Origin: Xanthostigma xanthostigma
Taxonomy: Eukaryota; Arthropoda; Insecta; Raphidioptera; Raphidiidae
DNA length: 64,000 nt
Reading direction: 5' to 3'
Assembly: GCA_963575645.1 (NCBI GenBank)
Contig: OY754464.1
Coordinates: 60,858,948 to 60,922,947, forward strand
Part shown: in pieces, positions 11,252-21,434 of the stretch
Layout: each line of letters starts with the position of its first letter
Position numbering within the stretch: position 1 is the first letter of the stretch
Made by a program: the position numbers and the translations under genes
Notes under the pieces: model-generated
What the model was told of the DNA's origin: nothing
Database searches by the model: none
What the model saw: the letters and a program-made list of their open reading frames with translations, nothing else

Positions 11252-12676
11252 CCGTCTAGAAGTTGTCTTGGCATTTTTACACCCGTAAGTAGATGCATAA
11301 TTGCATAAATTATTTCGTTCGTCGACAGCCATGCGCCGCCGTGATAAATATTGTATTTGGCTTTTGAATATTCTATAGCCATTCCAACTCTACAAGTGGG
11401 GAATTGTACTAATTTAGGTCAAAATTCACTTTTCACAATTTTACAATATTTTTCCATATTAATGTCCACCCAAACAAAAAAAGCGAGTGGGCTTTAAACC
11501 ACACCACTGAAGTAAAACTTCTTCCTGCCATATACAATATCATATATATTAATACGCTAAGGTTAAAGATGTTTGCCTCCCTTTTTAGAAAAAAACCTCA
11601 CAATTTCTCCACATAAATTATATATCATTTTACAGATAATTGCTTGCTCTACTGACATCGACAACTAAAAAATTTATTATTGCTTTTGTTTTTGTAAATT
11701 AATTAAAATACAGCAACGCTGAACAACGTCTGCCATCTAACGGCTTTAATTTTGAAACAACGTCAACACTTTGATCTGTCATCTGACCTTCATATTGTAA
11801 TACAACAGACACAATACTGCATACTGCCATCTGACGATTTTAATTTTGAAACAGTGAGCAACGCTGAACAACGTCACAGCAATGCTGCATGATGCCATCT
11901 GGCCTAGACAACGCTTTTGCTACTTGCGCCTCTATATGACAATTTTAGTAAAATATTTCTTCGATCTGTCTTCTGAGCTTCATATTGTAATAAAACAAAA
12001 AGAAGAACGTTATAAGCAGTGTGCAACATTAGAAACGAATTGAATACCTGCAATCATATTTAAAAAATAATTTTGTAAAGTGATAATTATTATACTTCTT
12101 TAGTGCGAATAATTCGCACAGGTCATACTAGTATAATAATGATACAGTAATATTCGATAATCTATCACCATTTTTTGATTAGAAAGAACTTTGAAAATAG
12201 ATTATTAGAAAATAGAGTCGGCTATGAATTTTGACAATTGATCTAATTTTTTAGAGAACGTAGCCATTTAATTATATTCTCAAATTGCATTTTATTGGCT
12301 TCTCGTCAATTTGCAAGCTTGTTTTGAAAATCGACTCAATTTTCTATTTTCTTGAACTCTTGAGAACAAAAGTTTTAAAAACTTTCCTCTTCAACAGGTC
12401 ACTTTTTTGACATTACCGTACTTAAAAAAATATTCTCTTTCCGAATCCTCCGAATTAAGTTTGAAAAAAAAGTGGTCAAAAACGAAACACGATCGAAAAG
12501 TGAAATTTATCACAAAATACAACTTTTTAAAAAGCAAATTCAACGTGTCCGAGCTTTATTCTCGAAAAGTTCCAGCAAAAATTTAAATGAAGACCAAATG
12601 TGCTCACTATATATAAAACAAATAAAAAAGTTATAATAAATATAGTAGTTTAGTCAATGAGTGCTCATAAGGGGCA
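11252..12676. other. Repeat fragments, no gene
   Basis: 11371-11440 is a terminal fragment of family A in minus orientation (CCATTCCAACTCTACAAGTG). At 11710-11880 the words CAACGCTGAACAACGTC and TTTTAATTTTGAAAC each occur twice, with CCATCTGACG/CCATCTAACG variants, which looks like an old tandem or head-to-tail repeat. At 12103-12119 GTGCGAATAATTCGCAC is a nearly perfect 8+1+8 palindrome inside a wider inverted AATTATTATACT / AGTATAATAAT. No gene recognised. Confidence 0.45.
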
Positions 12677-13844
12677 TCTAGATGGAAAAGTCGAAAGCAG
12701 AACATTTGACTTAGGAACTTTGTTTGGACTAGTTAGGAGATAAACATACTAAAAGTCCTTGCCCCTCTGAGGTACGCCCGAAGGGGGGGAGCACAAAGAA
12801 GGTCCCGTTTTTTTATTTTTTGCTTTCATCTCGAAAACGGTACGTCGTACGAAATTTTGTTGTAATACATAATGAAAGCTGATAAAATTCTCTACAACTT
12901 TAGCTTTCACACTTTTTATCTATCTCCAATCTTTGCCTAGCTATGAGCTCCGAAAAATGGTCGATTTTCAAAAATGTGTTAAATTCTCTGTAGCACATTG
13001 TAACAATACGAATTTGTCAAAATCATTTCGTATCGCTCATCCAAACTATTAAAAACACCCACACACTATTAAAAAATAACATAAGCTTTAACCTATTGAA
13101 GGCCCTGGGCACATTAGGATTATGGGGCCCCTATGACCTTAACAGAGCACTATATTGTTAGAATAGACAAAGAAAATAGATAAACAAGGTTCTAGATTCT
13201 AAGTCGAGGAATGTGATATAAAATGCATATATTTAAAAGGATCACGTTCCCAATTTTAACATGAAGGACACAAAAAAAATAAGTATATGAAAAATAGTTC
13301 ACTGATGATTTTTGTTTAAAACAGTTTAGGTACTTAGTATACCATTAAACTAGGGGGTCCCTATCGATCGCGGGGCCCTGGGCACGTGTCAGAGTGCCCA
13401 ATGGGAAAGAGGGCCCTGTGTGGAGGTACTCCCAGCTTATGTTATTTTTTAATAGTGTGTGGGTGTTTTTAATAGTGTGGATGAGCGATACGAAATGATT
13501 TTGACAAATTCGTATTGTTACAATGTGCTACAGAGAATTTAACACATTTTTGAAAATCGACCATTTTTCGGAGCTCATAGCTAGGCAAAGATTGGAGATA
13601 GATAAAAAGTGTGAAAACTAAAGTTGTAGAGAATTTTATCAGCTTTCATTATGTATTCCAACAAAATTTCGTACGACGTACCGTTTTCGAGATAAAAGCA
13701 AAATACCAAAAAACGGGACCTTCTTTGTGCTCCCCCCCTTCGGGCGTACCTCGGAGGGGTAAGGACTTTTAGTATGTTTATCTCCTAACTAGTCCAAACA
13801 AAGTTCCTAAGTCAAATGTTCTGCTTTCGACTTTTCCATCTAGA
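12677..13844. repeat. Foldback element with two 411-bp arms
   Basis: The left arm 12677-13087 (TCTAGATGGAAAAGTCG... to ATAACATAAGCT) is the near-perfect reverse complement of the right arm 13434-13844. Both arms are 411 bp. The 346-bp spacer (13088-13433) is different in character: it contains GGCCCTGGGCAC twice and GC-rich GGGGCCC words. The terminal TCTAGA is itself palindromic, so the exact edge and any TSD cannot be separated. No transposase is visible. It is probably a foldback-type DNA element whose spacer was captured, or a hairpin locus. Confidence 0.9.
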
Positions 13845-13920
13845 ATTATTCGTTGCTTAAGCTATAGGTATACCTATATGAAGTTGTGTACAAAATACAA
13901 CAGCATATATTGTTCATTCT

Positions 13921-14436
13921 ATGATGTTGGTAGGTTTATTATTTAAGAAAAGAAACTTTTTTTGGGATTGGAATTTTGTCAAAAACGATTTAACAGTTTC
14001 ACTAATTACTTACAGTAAAGAGTTCCACGAATCCTTGCTAAATACATTTAAGGTGTTCTTCGTTGCTTCAAAAGCAATACTAAAGTATAATCAAATTGTA
14101 GAATATAAAGTCACAGGAGCGTTATTAAGTCTAACAGACGAACATATGACTGACATAATGCATGCACATATTTTATACTTTCTCAACACTCAAACTTGCT
14201 GCTGGGCTCTGCCTGCTGTGGGAAATCAATACGTGTGTACGAAAGTATGTGAATTAATCTATACGAGAGTAACAAAATATAGTATGTATAACCACTCGCA
14301 GAACACACGATGCGTATTTAAATACACTATCGATCAGAAACAGCCATGTAAATATCCAATTACATCAATTAGTTTAGTCTCATCTAAAAAGTCTGTATGT
14401 TATATTTTATCAGGTGCTAGTATTCAATTGATTTGA
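13921..14436 (+). CDS. Hypothetical ORF, 171 codons, unrecognised
   Basis: An unusually long open frame for DNA this AT-rich, from ATG at 13921 to TGA. I recognise no motif, signal peptide or transmembrane run. Residues are rich in Ser, Thr, Tyr, Val and Leu, with scattered Cys. It begins 77 bases after the end of the large foldback element. It may be a decayed mobile-element frame, an exon of an unknown gene, or chance; the other long frames not tied to an element reach about 145 codons, so chance is not excluded. No splice-site evidence decides it. Confidence 0.2.
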   Translation: MMLVGLLFKKRNFFWDWNFVKNDLTVSLITYSKEFHESLLNTFKVFFVASKAILKYNQIVEYKVTGALLSLTDEHMTDIMHAHILYFLNTQTCCWALPAVGNQYVCTKVCELIYTRVTKYSMYNHSQNTRCVFKYTIDQKQPCKYPITSISLVSSKKSVCYILSGASIQLI

Positions 14437-14757
14437 AAATTTAGTTCACTGTTTTAAAGCCCATTTGTTGTGGACATGGAAAAACTCGTTACTATGTGAT
14501 CACAGTGGCTGTTACTCCAATTATTCACAGTCAAAAATCATCGTGACTTTGTCACGTCGATCCCAACCGAGCAAATACTCGGTCGGACGTTACGTCGGGT
14601 ACTCGGTTGGGGCGACGGTCGTGATTGCGATGACATGGAACATTACTTTGGAACGTAGTTATCTCTCGTCAGATCACAGTGATCATTTTAGACGGCTGAT
14701 TTTTTTATCGTGAAAACAATTCCCCAACGCTAATTTGCTGCCATGTAATGTCAGCTA
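14437..14757. other. Unassigned DNA with a GC-richer patch
   Basis: 14550-14640 is CpG-richer and contains CGAGCAAATACTCGG and related inverted words. No gene or known element is seen. Confidence 0.3.
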
Positions 14758-14823
14758 CAGTCAAACTTGAGCGAGTGAGAACTGGGTAAGCGAGAAAACT
14801 CTCTAAGTGAGAGTAATTGCCAG

Positions 14824-14879
<56 letters not shown>

Positions 14880-15351
14880 CTTTATTAGTACATATAAGTG
14901 CACTAAAAGGCGAGGTTCAGCCATAGGCTGCTTTTCAACCTAACCCTTAACCGTCTTTATAACCCTCTAAAACCTCTATAAGTTAGAAACAGAAACCTCT
15001 ATAAGAGAAAGACTTTTTTACTCACGAACCTCTTTAATTGAGACTGCTACTTGCCTGTACGTCTATAAGCGATAGTCGAACGTATTAATAGTTCCACGAA
15101 ATTGAAGAATGAGTCATAAATAGCTGAACTAACTAATTCTGTTTTTGTAGAATTTATTTTTTTCTGGTTTTTTGTTTTCTTTTTTTAGTATCTACCTATA
15201 TCGAATTATTATTATCTATGTCAAAAAATACATACATATTTATAACTACAGTAAGAAAGGTCACTCCTGTACCTCTATAAGCTAGAAACTCGGGTTAGTG
15301 AAAAACCTCTATAAGCCGTCCCTTCAATTCTTGCTTATCCAGGTTCGACTG
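14758..15351 (+). mobile_element. pogo/Tc1-like non-autonomous element, copy 1, interrupted
   Basis: TIRs: CAGTCAAACTTGAGCGAG at left and the reverse complement of CTTATCCAGGTTCGACTG at right, flanked by TA on both sides (14756-57 and 15352-53). The body repeats CCTCTATAAG many times. A second copy in opposite orientation is at 60768-61257. Comparing the two shows that 14824-14948 is an insertion, because copy 2 reads straight through GTAATTGCCAG into ACCGTCTTT. CAGTC...ATAAGC termini with TA duplication are typical of pogo/Tc1-like elements. No transposase is present. Confidence 0.8.
14824..14948 (-). mobile_element. LINE 3' tail inserted in the pogo-like element
   Basis: On the minus strand this reads as a short unique stretch (GGTTGAAAAGCAGCC...) ending AATAAAG followed by a long (ATT)n run (plus-strand AAT array at 14824-14879). 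It is a typical 5'-truncated end of a non-LTR retrotransposon with a microsatellite-like tail. The uninterrupted second copy of the host element confirms insertion. Confidence 0.65.
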
Positions 15352-15517
15352 TATATAATATTATTGCTCTATGCCCGGGTATATTTTATTTGGTAAATAA
15401 AATAAGCAATGGCCATAAGCTTTAAAACAGTGAAAAAAAAATGTTTAATAGGTCCGGTAGTTTCTAAAATATTAGCTGCGACAAGTAACAAGCACAAATA
15501 GAAACTTTTATGATATA

Positions 15518-15944
15518 ATAATAATAATAATAATAATGCGTTTAACGTCCGTTTCTCGACTTTATGTCATAACAGACACTATTCGCACCATTACTATTTC
15601 TTTCTACCACACTTCCCGTTATTTTCTACAATTTTTAAACGTCAACTTAATTAATAGCAATGGACGAATAAAAGAATTATTAGGAAATTAGGATAAGGTA
15701 GCAAATTTTGAACATAGGAGTTTGACAGGTAATCGGCCATGGCCTTGAATAAGGAACCAGCTCGATATTTATCTGGAATTGTTGAGGGAAAGCATGGAAA
15801 ACCTTAACAAGATGGCCAGTACAGGATTTACCGTTTCTCGACTAGAGGAAAAACTCCCAGCCACATCTGCCTCCGTCGGGATTCGAACCCGATACCTCCC
15901 GAATGCGAGTCTAGTGCTCTCACCGCTGCGCCACCCCGCTCGAT
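15518..15944 (-). mobile_element. tRNA-derived SINE, complete, 15-bp TSD
   Basis: The minus-strand 5' end at about 15942 is tRNA-like: GGTGGCGCAGCGGTGAGAGC (A box), loop CTCGCAT with Ala-type anticodon CGC, and GGTTCGAATCC (B box). The body ends in (ATT)n next to 15518. Flanking repeats AACTTTTATGATATA (15503-15517) and AAATTTTATGATATA (15945-15959) match at 14 of 15 bases, as expected for LINE-driven insertion. A second, interrupted copy is at 25338-26235 and a degraded head at about 58100-58160. Pol III boxes imply an internal promoter. Confidence 0.85.
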
Positions 15945-15959
15945 AAATTTTATGATATA

Positions 15960-16721
15960 TAAATGCCGTTTTATTTAAAACGTTTCCATTTTGTCAAGAT
16001 AGTAGATGTTACCATGATCTGATATACTCTGTGACATACATGAGTTTCCAGTAGTGGTGGATCGTTGACTATTGCAGCGTCCAAGGAACGAGATCGTTAA
16101 CTCTGCCACGTCAACTAGTTAAAAAAAATCAGTTGATTAACTAGTTTACATTAGCTACAACGAACGCTATAGGAGGATCCATGAAGTCTGTAACCAGAAG
16201 ACCCAGCTCGAGCAGTAGCGGTGGACCGATATCTGTCGCATAAACCAATATGGCGTCAGCTGCTGGGTAACGCATACACGTTAATGGCTTACAACGGTGT
16301 AGTGTCTGTGAAGTTAAACAACTTCGGTAACTATAGCGAAAACAGGTGGAAAGAAGCAAAGTTTTCCCAGGTAGTGATAGCAGACCCATCTCGCGTGCGT
16401 CATAAAACGGTCCGTCTCGAAACACGGCAAGCGTAGGAAGCTAGGTTTCCTAGTTACAGACTTCATGATGATAAACTGTATTTTGTTTGTTTTAAATAAC
16501 GAACACGTCTGGTTGCTATAGTTGTTTGAATGAATAAACATTGTTTCCTTTGTGTGTTCGACGTCTGTCCGGATAGAACCAGATAAAATTGAATTAAGAA
16601 CTATATTACTGTGGTTCGTGTATGGCGTCGGTTTCAACTCGTTAGTTAAAGGCATGTAGAATTGTAGGAAATAATAGAAAAATTTTTCGTAGACCAAATC
16701 CAAAATAATTATTAATTTAAT
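15960..16721. other. Unassigned DNA, no gene supported
   Basis: Overlapping frames on both strands at 16141-16703 (up to 129 codons) show no recognisable motif. 16200-16440 is somewhat GC-richer. On the minus strand this stretch lies 3' of the hammerhead motif, where the body of a Penelope-like element would be expected, but I can identify no Penelope coding sequence. Confidence 0.3.
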
Positions 16722-16726
16722 TAATT

Positions 16727-16767
16727 TATAACGATCGTTTCGACCTTGGTCAGGTCATCTTCAGATA
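16727..16767 (-). ncRNA. Hammerhead ribozyme motif, Penelope type, copy 1
   Basis: Minus strand: stem I TAT, then CTGAAGA (16764-16758), stem II GACC/GGTC with a TGACCAA loop and one unpaired T, GAAA (16741-16738), palindromic stem III ACGATCGT, cleavage-site T (16730), then ATA pairing back to stem I. The order CUGANGA - stem II - GAAA - stem III - UH is the hammerhead core. The minimal palindromic stem III matches the small, possibly dimeric hammerheads described in Penelope-like retroelements. Stem I is only three pairs, so activity is uncertain. Confidence 0.6.
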
Positions 16768-16769
16768 CA

Positions 16770-17598
16770 AGAATGAAGAATTGTCAAGATACATATGAAA
16801 GTGAATAAATTACAAAGATATAGTTCTTAAACAAGAAATGTGAAGTACTTACATGATGTAAATTAAGATTAATATGTAACATAAGAACTACATTTTATAT
16901 TTATTAAAGTTGGAAAACATGATGTGAAATGAAGAAATAAAATTTAAAAATTAAGTTGTAACACAAAAAATTACATTTTGTGTTTATCAAAGTCAAATAT
17001 CGAATGATCTGAGATTTTTATTTTGTGTTTAAACATTTTAGTATCAAAAAGAAAAACCACGAGGCAAATATGGTGTTCTTAACCTCTTTATGATTGAAAG
17101 AGATTCGATTGTCGAATTGATCTATTGGGTGAGAAGGAGTTATTTTCGTTTTGTTAATGATAGATTAAGTAGTTATTTGGTCAACCAATTAATTTTAAAA
17201 ACAGAAACAGTTGATTTGTTGACAACCTATTAACAGTTATTTTCGTTGAATCAACGCCCGCCACTAGGTCCCAGGATCTAATCTAAGAACTGGTAAAAGT
17301 ATAAACTTTTTTTTTTGATAAATATAAAATTGAAAATATTGTAACTTGGCCAAAATAACCCCCGTTGAAAATAAATTAAATTAACAGTAAATCCTCGATT
17401 ACAAATCGACTAGCTTATACCTGACGTCTATATGGCCGGTAGTGCTATGCGTGTGTATGCACGTTTACCTTTGTGTGTGTGTGACTGTTCTTTATCTTGG
17501 TATATGAACGCGCTGACAGGGGAGTAACCATGGATACAATCTCCTTAGTGAGAGACCTATAGTGATCTACCTATATGTACAATAATAGTGCCAGAATC
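16770..17598. other. AT-rich DNA, possible Penelope-like remnant
   Basis: Upstream (minus sense) of the hammerhead. It contains an approximate tandem pair around 16860-17010, with AAGTTG/AAAGTC and GTAACATAAGAACTACATTTT versus GTAACACAAAAAATTACATTTT. I could not find reverse transcriptase or GIY-YIG motifs. 17400-17520 has GTGTGTG runs. Confidence 0.35.
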
Positions 17599-17740
17599 CA
17601 GGGGTCGTCAACCTGTGGCTTTGCCGGCGCGGTGGTCGGTGACTCGTGCCAACGCGTCTAACGGAAATGAGAATTCGCGCGTTCAGAACTCAACATTGAC
17701 GGCTCTAGATATTTTTCTCGAAGGGCAGCAGATAAGCTTT
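17599..17740 (+). mobile_element. hAT end-like fragment (CAGGGGTCGTCAACC)
   Basis: CAGGGGTCGTCAACCTGTGG resembles the outer end of hAT elements such as the one ending at 19024. I found neither a matching opposite end nor an 8-bp repeat of CCAGAATC, so this is probably a broken copy. Confidence 0.35.
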
Positions 17741-17975
17741 TATTGAAATGAACCAAAAAGGAAAAAATCATTTTTAGTAATTTAGGTTCATATTATAAAA
17801 GGGCTGTTTGGAAACCGCGCTTTTATAAATATTATAAAAAAAATGTCTTTAATAGTATCATATTTAAATAAAAGTTTATTTTTAGAAAGTTTTTCATATC
17901 AGAAGACGTGTATCTGGATGTTGTAGTACCTAATAATACTTTATTAACGTTTTGGAGAGAAAGGCTCTCCAATAG

Positions 17976-18100
17976 AAATATAAGAATAATGTACGCTAGT
18001 GCGTATGCTTGCCATAAGTGAAAGTGTCCGCAGTTAAGAGAGATAACGCTGCAGAAATTCAGTATAATTCTCTCTCTCTGTCTCTCTCTCTCATGAGCCA
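17976..18100 (-). repeat. Repeat family G, minus copy
   Basis: Contains TTGCCATAAGTGAAAGTGTC and CGCAGTTAAGAGAG, the reverse complement of a unit also at 19141-19226, 19846-19925 and 34055-34141. A CT microsatellite is embedded (18068-18092). Confidence 0.65.
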
Positions 18101-18404
18101 TTTTTGTCTTAGCTGCTGGTCTGTAGGAAACCTATTTAGGTACATCTTCTTTCATATAGCCATTCATAATGAGTACTCAAGATAAATTAAAAGAAACCTG
18201 TGAAAACGTCGGTGCCCTGCATGACACACTACACATTTTTTTTACCATTTTGCATTTAAAGGGTCATTGAAGAATGAAGCGAAATAAACATTAACACTTA
18301 ACACACACAGCTTTATAACCTCACAGAAAATACCTAAGCCAGATCATCAAGGAACATGCGTATTCTAATAACACCTCTATATAAGTAATTTTAACCACTT
18401 AAAG

Positions 18405-19024
18405 CAGCGGTCGGCAACCTTTTGGCAAGCAAGGGCCACATAGTGGCAAATTGAAATAAAGGCGGGCCGCACTTGTTCATAATTTTAATAATAGGTATTT
18501 GTGATATAACAAATTCAAAAACATTTCATTTGAATTTTATTAAAAATTTAACTGAGAACTTCAAAATAGAACTGTTCTTTTACAAAAATTAGTGTGACGT
18601 TTGAGATTGTATTTGAGTGGCTATTTATTGTATGTTAGCTTCCAGGTTTGTAGTTGCAATTTGTAGAATAGCTCTCAAATGCTCATCTGTGAGACGAGAA
18701 GCATATTGAGAATCGAAAAGGTTTGTTCGCATAAGTAAGTACTACCAAAAATTGTAATTAATTGCAGAGCAAACTTTTTCAATTCGTCAAAATTAGATGA
18801 CAAACAGACACATAATTTAACAAGATCTTTGATTTCAAAGAAAGAGTTCTTGAGAGTATCATTAGATTGGAGATCAATCACGTTCATTTGTAAATGACTA
18901 AGTACATCCTCAATATCATAAGAAAAAGGACTTTTGAAAATTAATTTAAATATTTATTTATGTAGGTAGATATATGAGACTTTTATTTATAAAACAGTCA
19001 CGGGCCGCGAGTTGCCGACCCCTG
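18405..19024 (-). mobile_element. hAT element, deleted, 8-bp TSD ACTTAAAG
   Basis: Ends CAGCGGTCGGCAACC (left) and GTTGCCGACCCCTG (right) are inverted relatives, and both flanks carry ACTTAAAG (18397-18404 and 19025-19032). Sub-terminal GGGCCGC / GCGGGCC words are typical of this hAT type. On the minus strand it retains a C-terminal transposase fragment (next entry), so it is an internally deleted derivative. Confidence 0.9.
18675..18887 (-). pseudogene. hAT transposase C-terminal (dimerisation) fragment
   Basis: The minus frame includes TIFGSTYLCEQTFSILN, matching the conserved FGSTYxCEQxFSxMN signature of the hAT C-terminal dimerisation domain (GTF2IRD2/ZBED-like group). After it, the family's NKSK-type segment is lost and the frame shifts. 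SRLTDEHLRAIL then follows in another frame at about 18650-18690. No catalytic DDE region remains, so it cannot make a working transposase. Confidence 0.8.
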
Positions 19025-19032
19025 ACTTAAAG

Positions 19033-19845
19033 AAAATACTAAACACAAATATCAAGAAGACAGTGTTCTAATTCAATATCTTTTATAAACGAAAACCAGA
19101 AATTTGTTCACTCAAATCGGCATTGTTTTGCATTAGTTACCATAGAGTAAGTTTTGCAGCGTTCTCTCTCTTAACTGCGGGCACTCTCACTGCTCTCTCC
19201 CGCACTCTATTCTTATATCTCTATGAGCTCCCCAGATAGCACTGAATGAAATGACGACACCTATCAATAATAGTAGAAGTGCGAACACACATGGTGGAAG
19301 TACGGGTGTATACGGTGGAAGTACGTGCACATCCGGTTGAAATAGCTGAGAACTAATACTTGTCTTATTAGATACAAGCCAGGCCGATGAGTCATGGGAG
19401 AAGAGAACCAAGGAATGACTCTTTAAAAATACATTATCAGGAGCTTCAGTGAATATCCTAAAGTTTTCTTTTCCTTCTTTTTGTACTCGCCTCTTTGCTC
19501 TGAAATGAATCAGAAATAGAATGTTGACTGGCACTGGTCGAGTGACCGGAATATGTTTGAATCTTAGATAGATAGTTATAGATAATAACGGGGATTTGAG
19601 ACGGACTTGAATGCGTAGCTACTAATAGCATGCCAAAGTCCCCAGGTAATCCAACTTGGCTGACAGTCGAGCGGTGCGCGGTGGTCTGCCCTCGAAACAA
19701 CGTTACATTATGATTGGGCAAAAATATCATCTCACACACACACACACAGGCAGACAGACATAAGTATGTCGCGCGCGTACAAACCCTGTCATAAAAACAC
19801 AGACATCCTCAAGGGTGTTCGGAAAATATTGTTCAGGGGAACATA
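19033..19845. other. Repeat G copy and unassigned DNA
   Basis: 19141-19226 is a short copy of family G with facing ends (CATAGAGTAAG and TTATATCTCTATGAG). The rest, including minus-strand frames of 95-115 codons at 19187-19745, shows no recognisable protein. A (CA)n run lies at about 19735-19749. Confidence 0.4.
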
Positions 19846-21013
19846 CGAGTTCTCTCTCTTAACTGAGGACACTTACTTATGGCAAAATATGCACTAACGT
19901 ACTCTAGTTACTTTTATCTCTATGGTAATCACTTGTTTTTGGACTAAATAAATACCACATCCTGATCAGTGATTATGTAAATGCACTATAAAATTTCGAT
20001 AAAATGCATAATTTTGTAATCAGTTATTACCGATTGCTCTGCCGGGATAGTCATGTAATATAGAATGACACATTTTACGAATATTAAAAAAAACAAACAT
20101 GGTTTTTATTAGATGGTTAAGATGGCGGAAATTCTGCAGAAGTACACAGACGGTATGCTAAACGTTTATCCGTGCGTCGTGTACCTGAAGCACGCACTTT
20201 TAATAAAACTGAGCGACATTTGTGAATTCCGTTGTTTAATAAAGTTTAAAAAGTTTTGAGTAAGTACATTTCATTGTATGTTAAGGTATTCTTCTTTTAA
20301 TTTTATTAATATGGACATCCGATTATCAAACGGCGATGAAGTTTTCTTTTTTACCACCTGATAACACCAATAGCAAGTGAGAACATTCTTTGATGTATCT
20401 AATTCAAATGTCAGGACTGTTAATATTTTTCGCCACCTGATAGCGCCACCAGCAAGTAAAGGATCTGTCATTCAATGAATTAATTAATCGCCAAAGCGCA
20501 GTTTTGTATTCATTGAATAATTTATTCCTTACTAATGAATAAATGAAGCAAGTCGAAAAAACAAACCGTTAATTTCAAAACCTTTGACATACCTTACTAG
20601 CGCCATCTGACGAATAAAAAATATAAGTATACGTTTGACACATGCCTTAATTTGCCAATAGCGATACGAATACAAATATGTCAGGCTTAATTAGTGCATG
20701 AACGATAATACAACGTTAGAATTGCAATTCAAACTTCAATAACGGGAAATAAAAGGAATCGCCCCGCCCCCTTCGTCCGAGTTATGTATTTAATGTACCT
20801 ATTATTGTAAATTAAGATGTCTTTCAATATGAGTACAATCCATTTTGTAATGACAGGCAACTACACCAGGCCACCATATAAATAGTTTAACATAATTTCA
20901 TTATTGTAAATGTGAACTTATTATACTCTCGAAACTCGCATATTAATGATAATTATTATCAACCACAGAAGTGTTCAATTTCAAGCTCAAAGACGTTTTT
21001 ATTTATTAATTTA
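19846..21013. other. Repeat G copy, then AT-rich DNA
   Basis: 19846-19925 repeats TCTCTCTTAACTG...CTCTAGTTAC...TATCTCTATGG of family G. At 20355-20460 ACCACCTGATAACACC and GCCACCTGATAGCGCC, each followed by AGCAAGT, form an imperfect direct repeat. No gene recognised. Confidence 0.4.
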
Positions 21014-21250
21014 CTAGCTTTCCGGCCCGGCTTCGCACAGGTAGATATTGATTTGGAAACAAAATAACATATATGTATATCATTTAAGCAATTTAGCTCT
21101 GAAATCACGAGCGGCATCCCCGAATTGCTTTAAGTTTTCATTTACTACTCATCCACCGTTTGTCGTGGAATAATCATATGTCTAATCTATTGTGAATGAA
21201 TTAGGTTTTTTAGTAGTTTCTGAGGTTATCCGAGACAAACAAATATTTAC
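21014..21250 (-). mobile_element. Helitron 3' end, minus orientation
   Basis: Read on the minus strand, the sequence ends CCGGGCCGGAAAGCTAG with T following, a Helitron-type CTAG|T end with a GC-rich stem just inside. The 5' boundary on the right is not clear; the LINE at 21.4 kb lies beyond. Confidence 0.5.
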
Positions 21251-21434
21251 CCTTCAAAATATCAGTACAGATTAATTCACTAATTAGCGCTGTGGATATG
21301 TTAGTAGTTTATTTTTTTCTGTTTCGTATTCTATAACTGTTTTCTTCTTTCGGCATGGTAGGTAAGGGAGATTAGAGGAATTAGTTAACTCGCTAACAGA
21401 TGCCAATAAATAATAAATGAAAAGACGTTTCTTC

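Noticed and set aside
16141..16703. Overlapping 94- and 129-codon minus ORFs as a Penelope protein
   Set aside because: I found no reverse transcriptase or GIY-YIG motif in either.
17599..19024. One long hAT element from 17599 to 19024
   Set aside because: The exact ACTTAAAG duplications define a separate element at 18405-19024, and no TSD supports the longer one.
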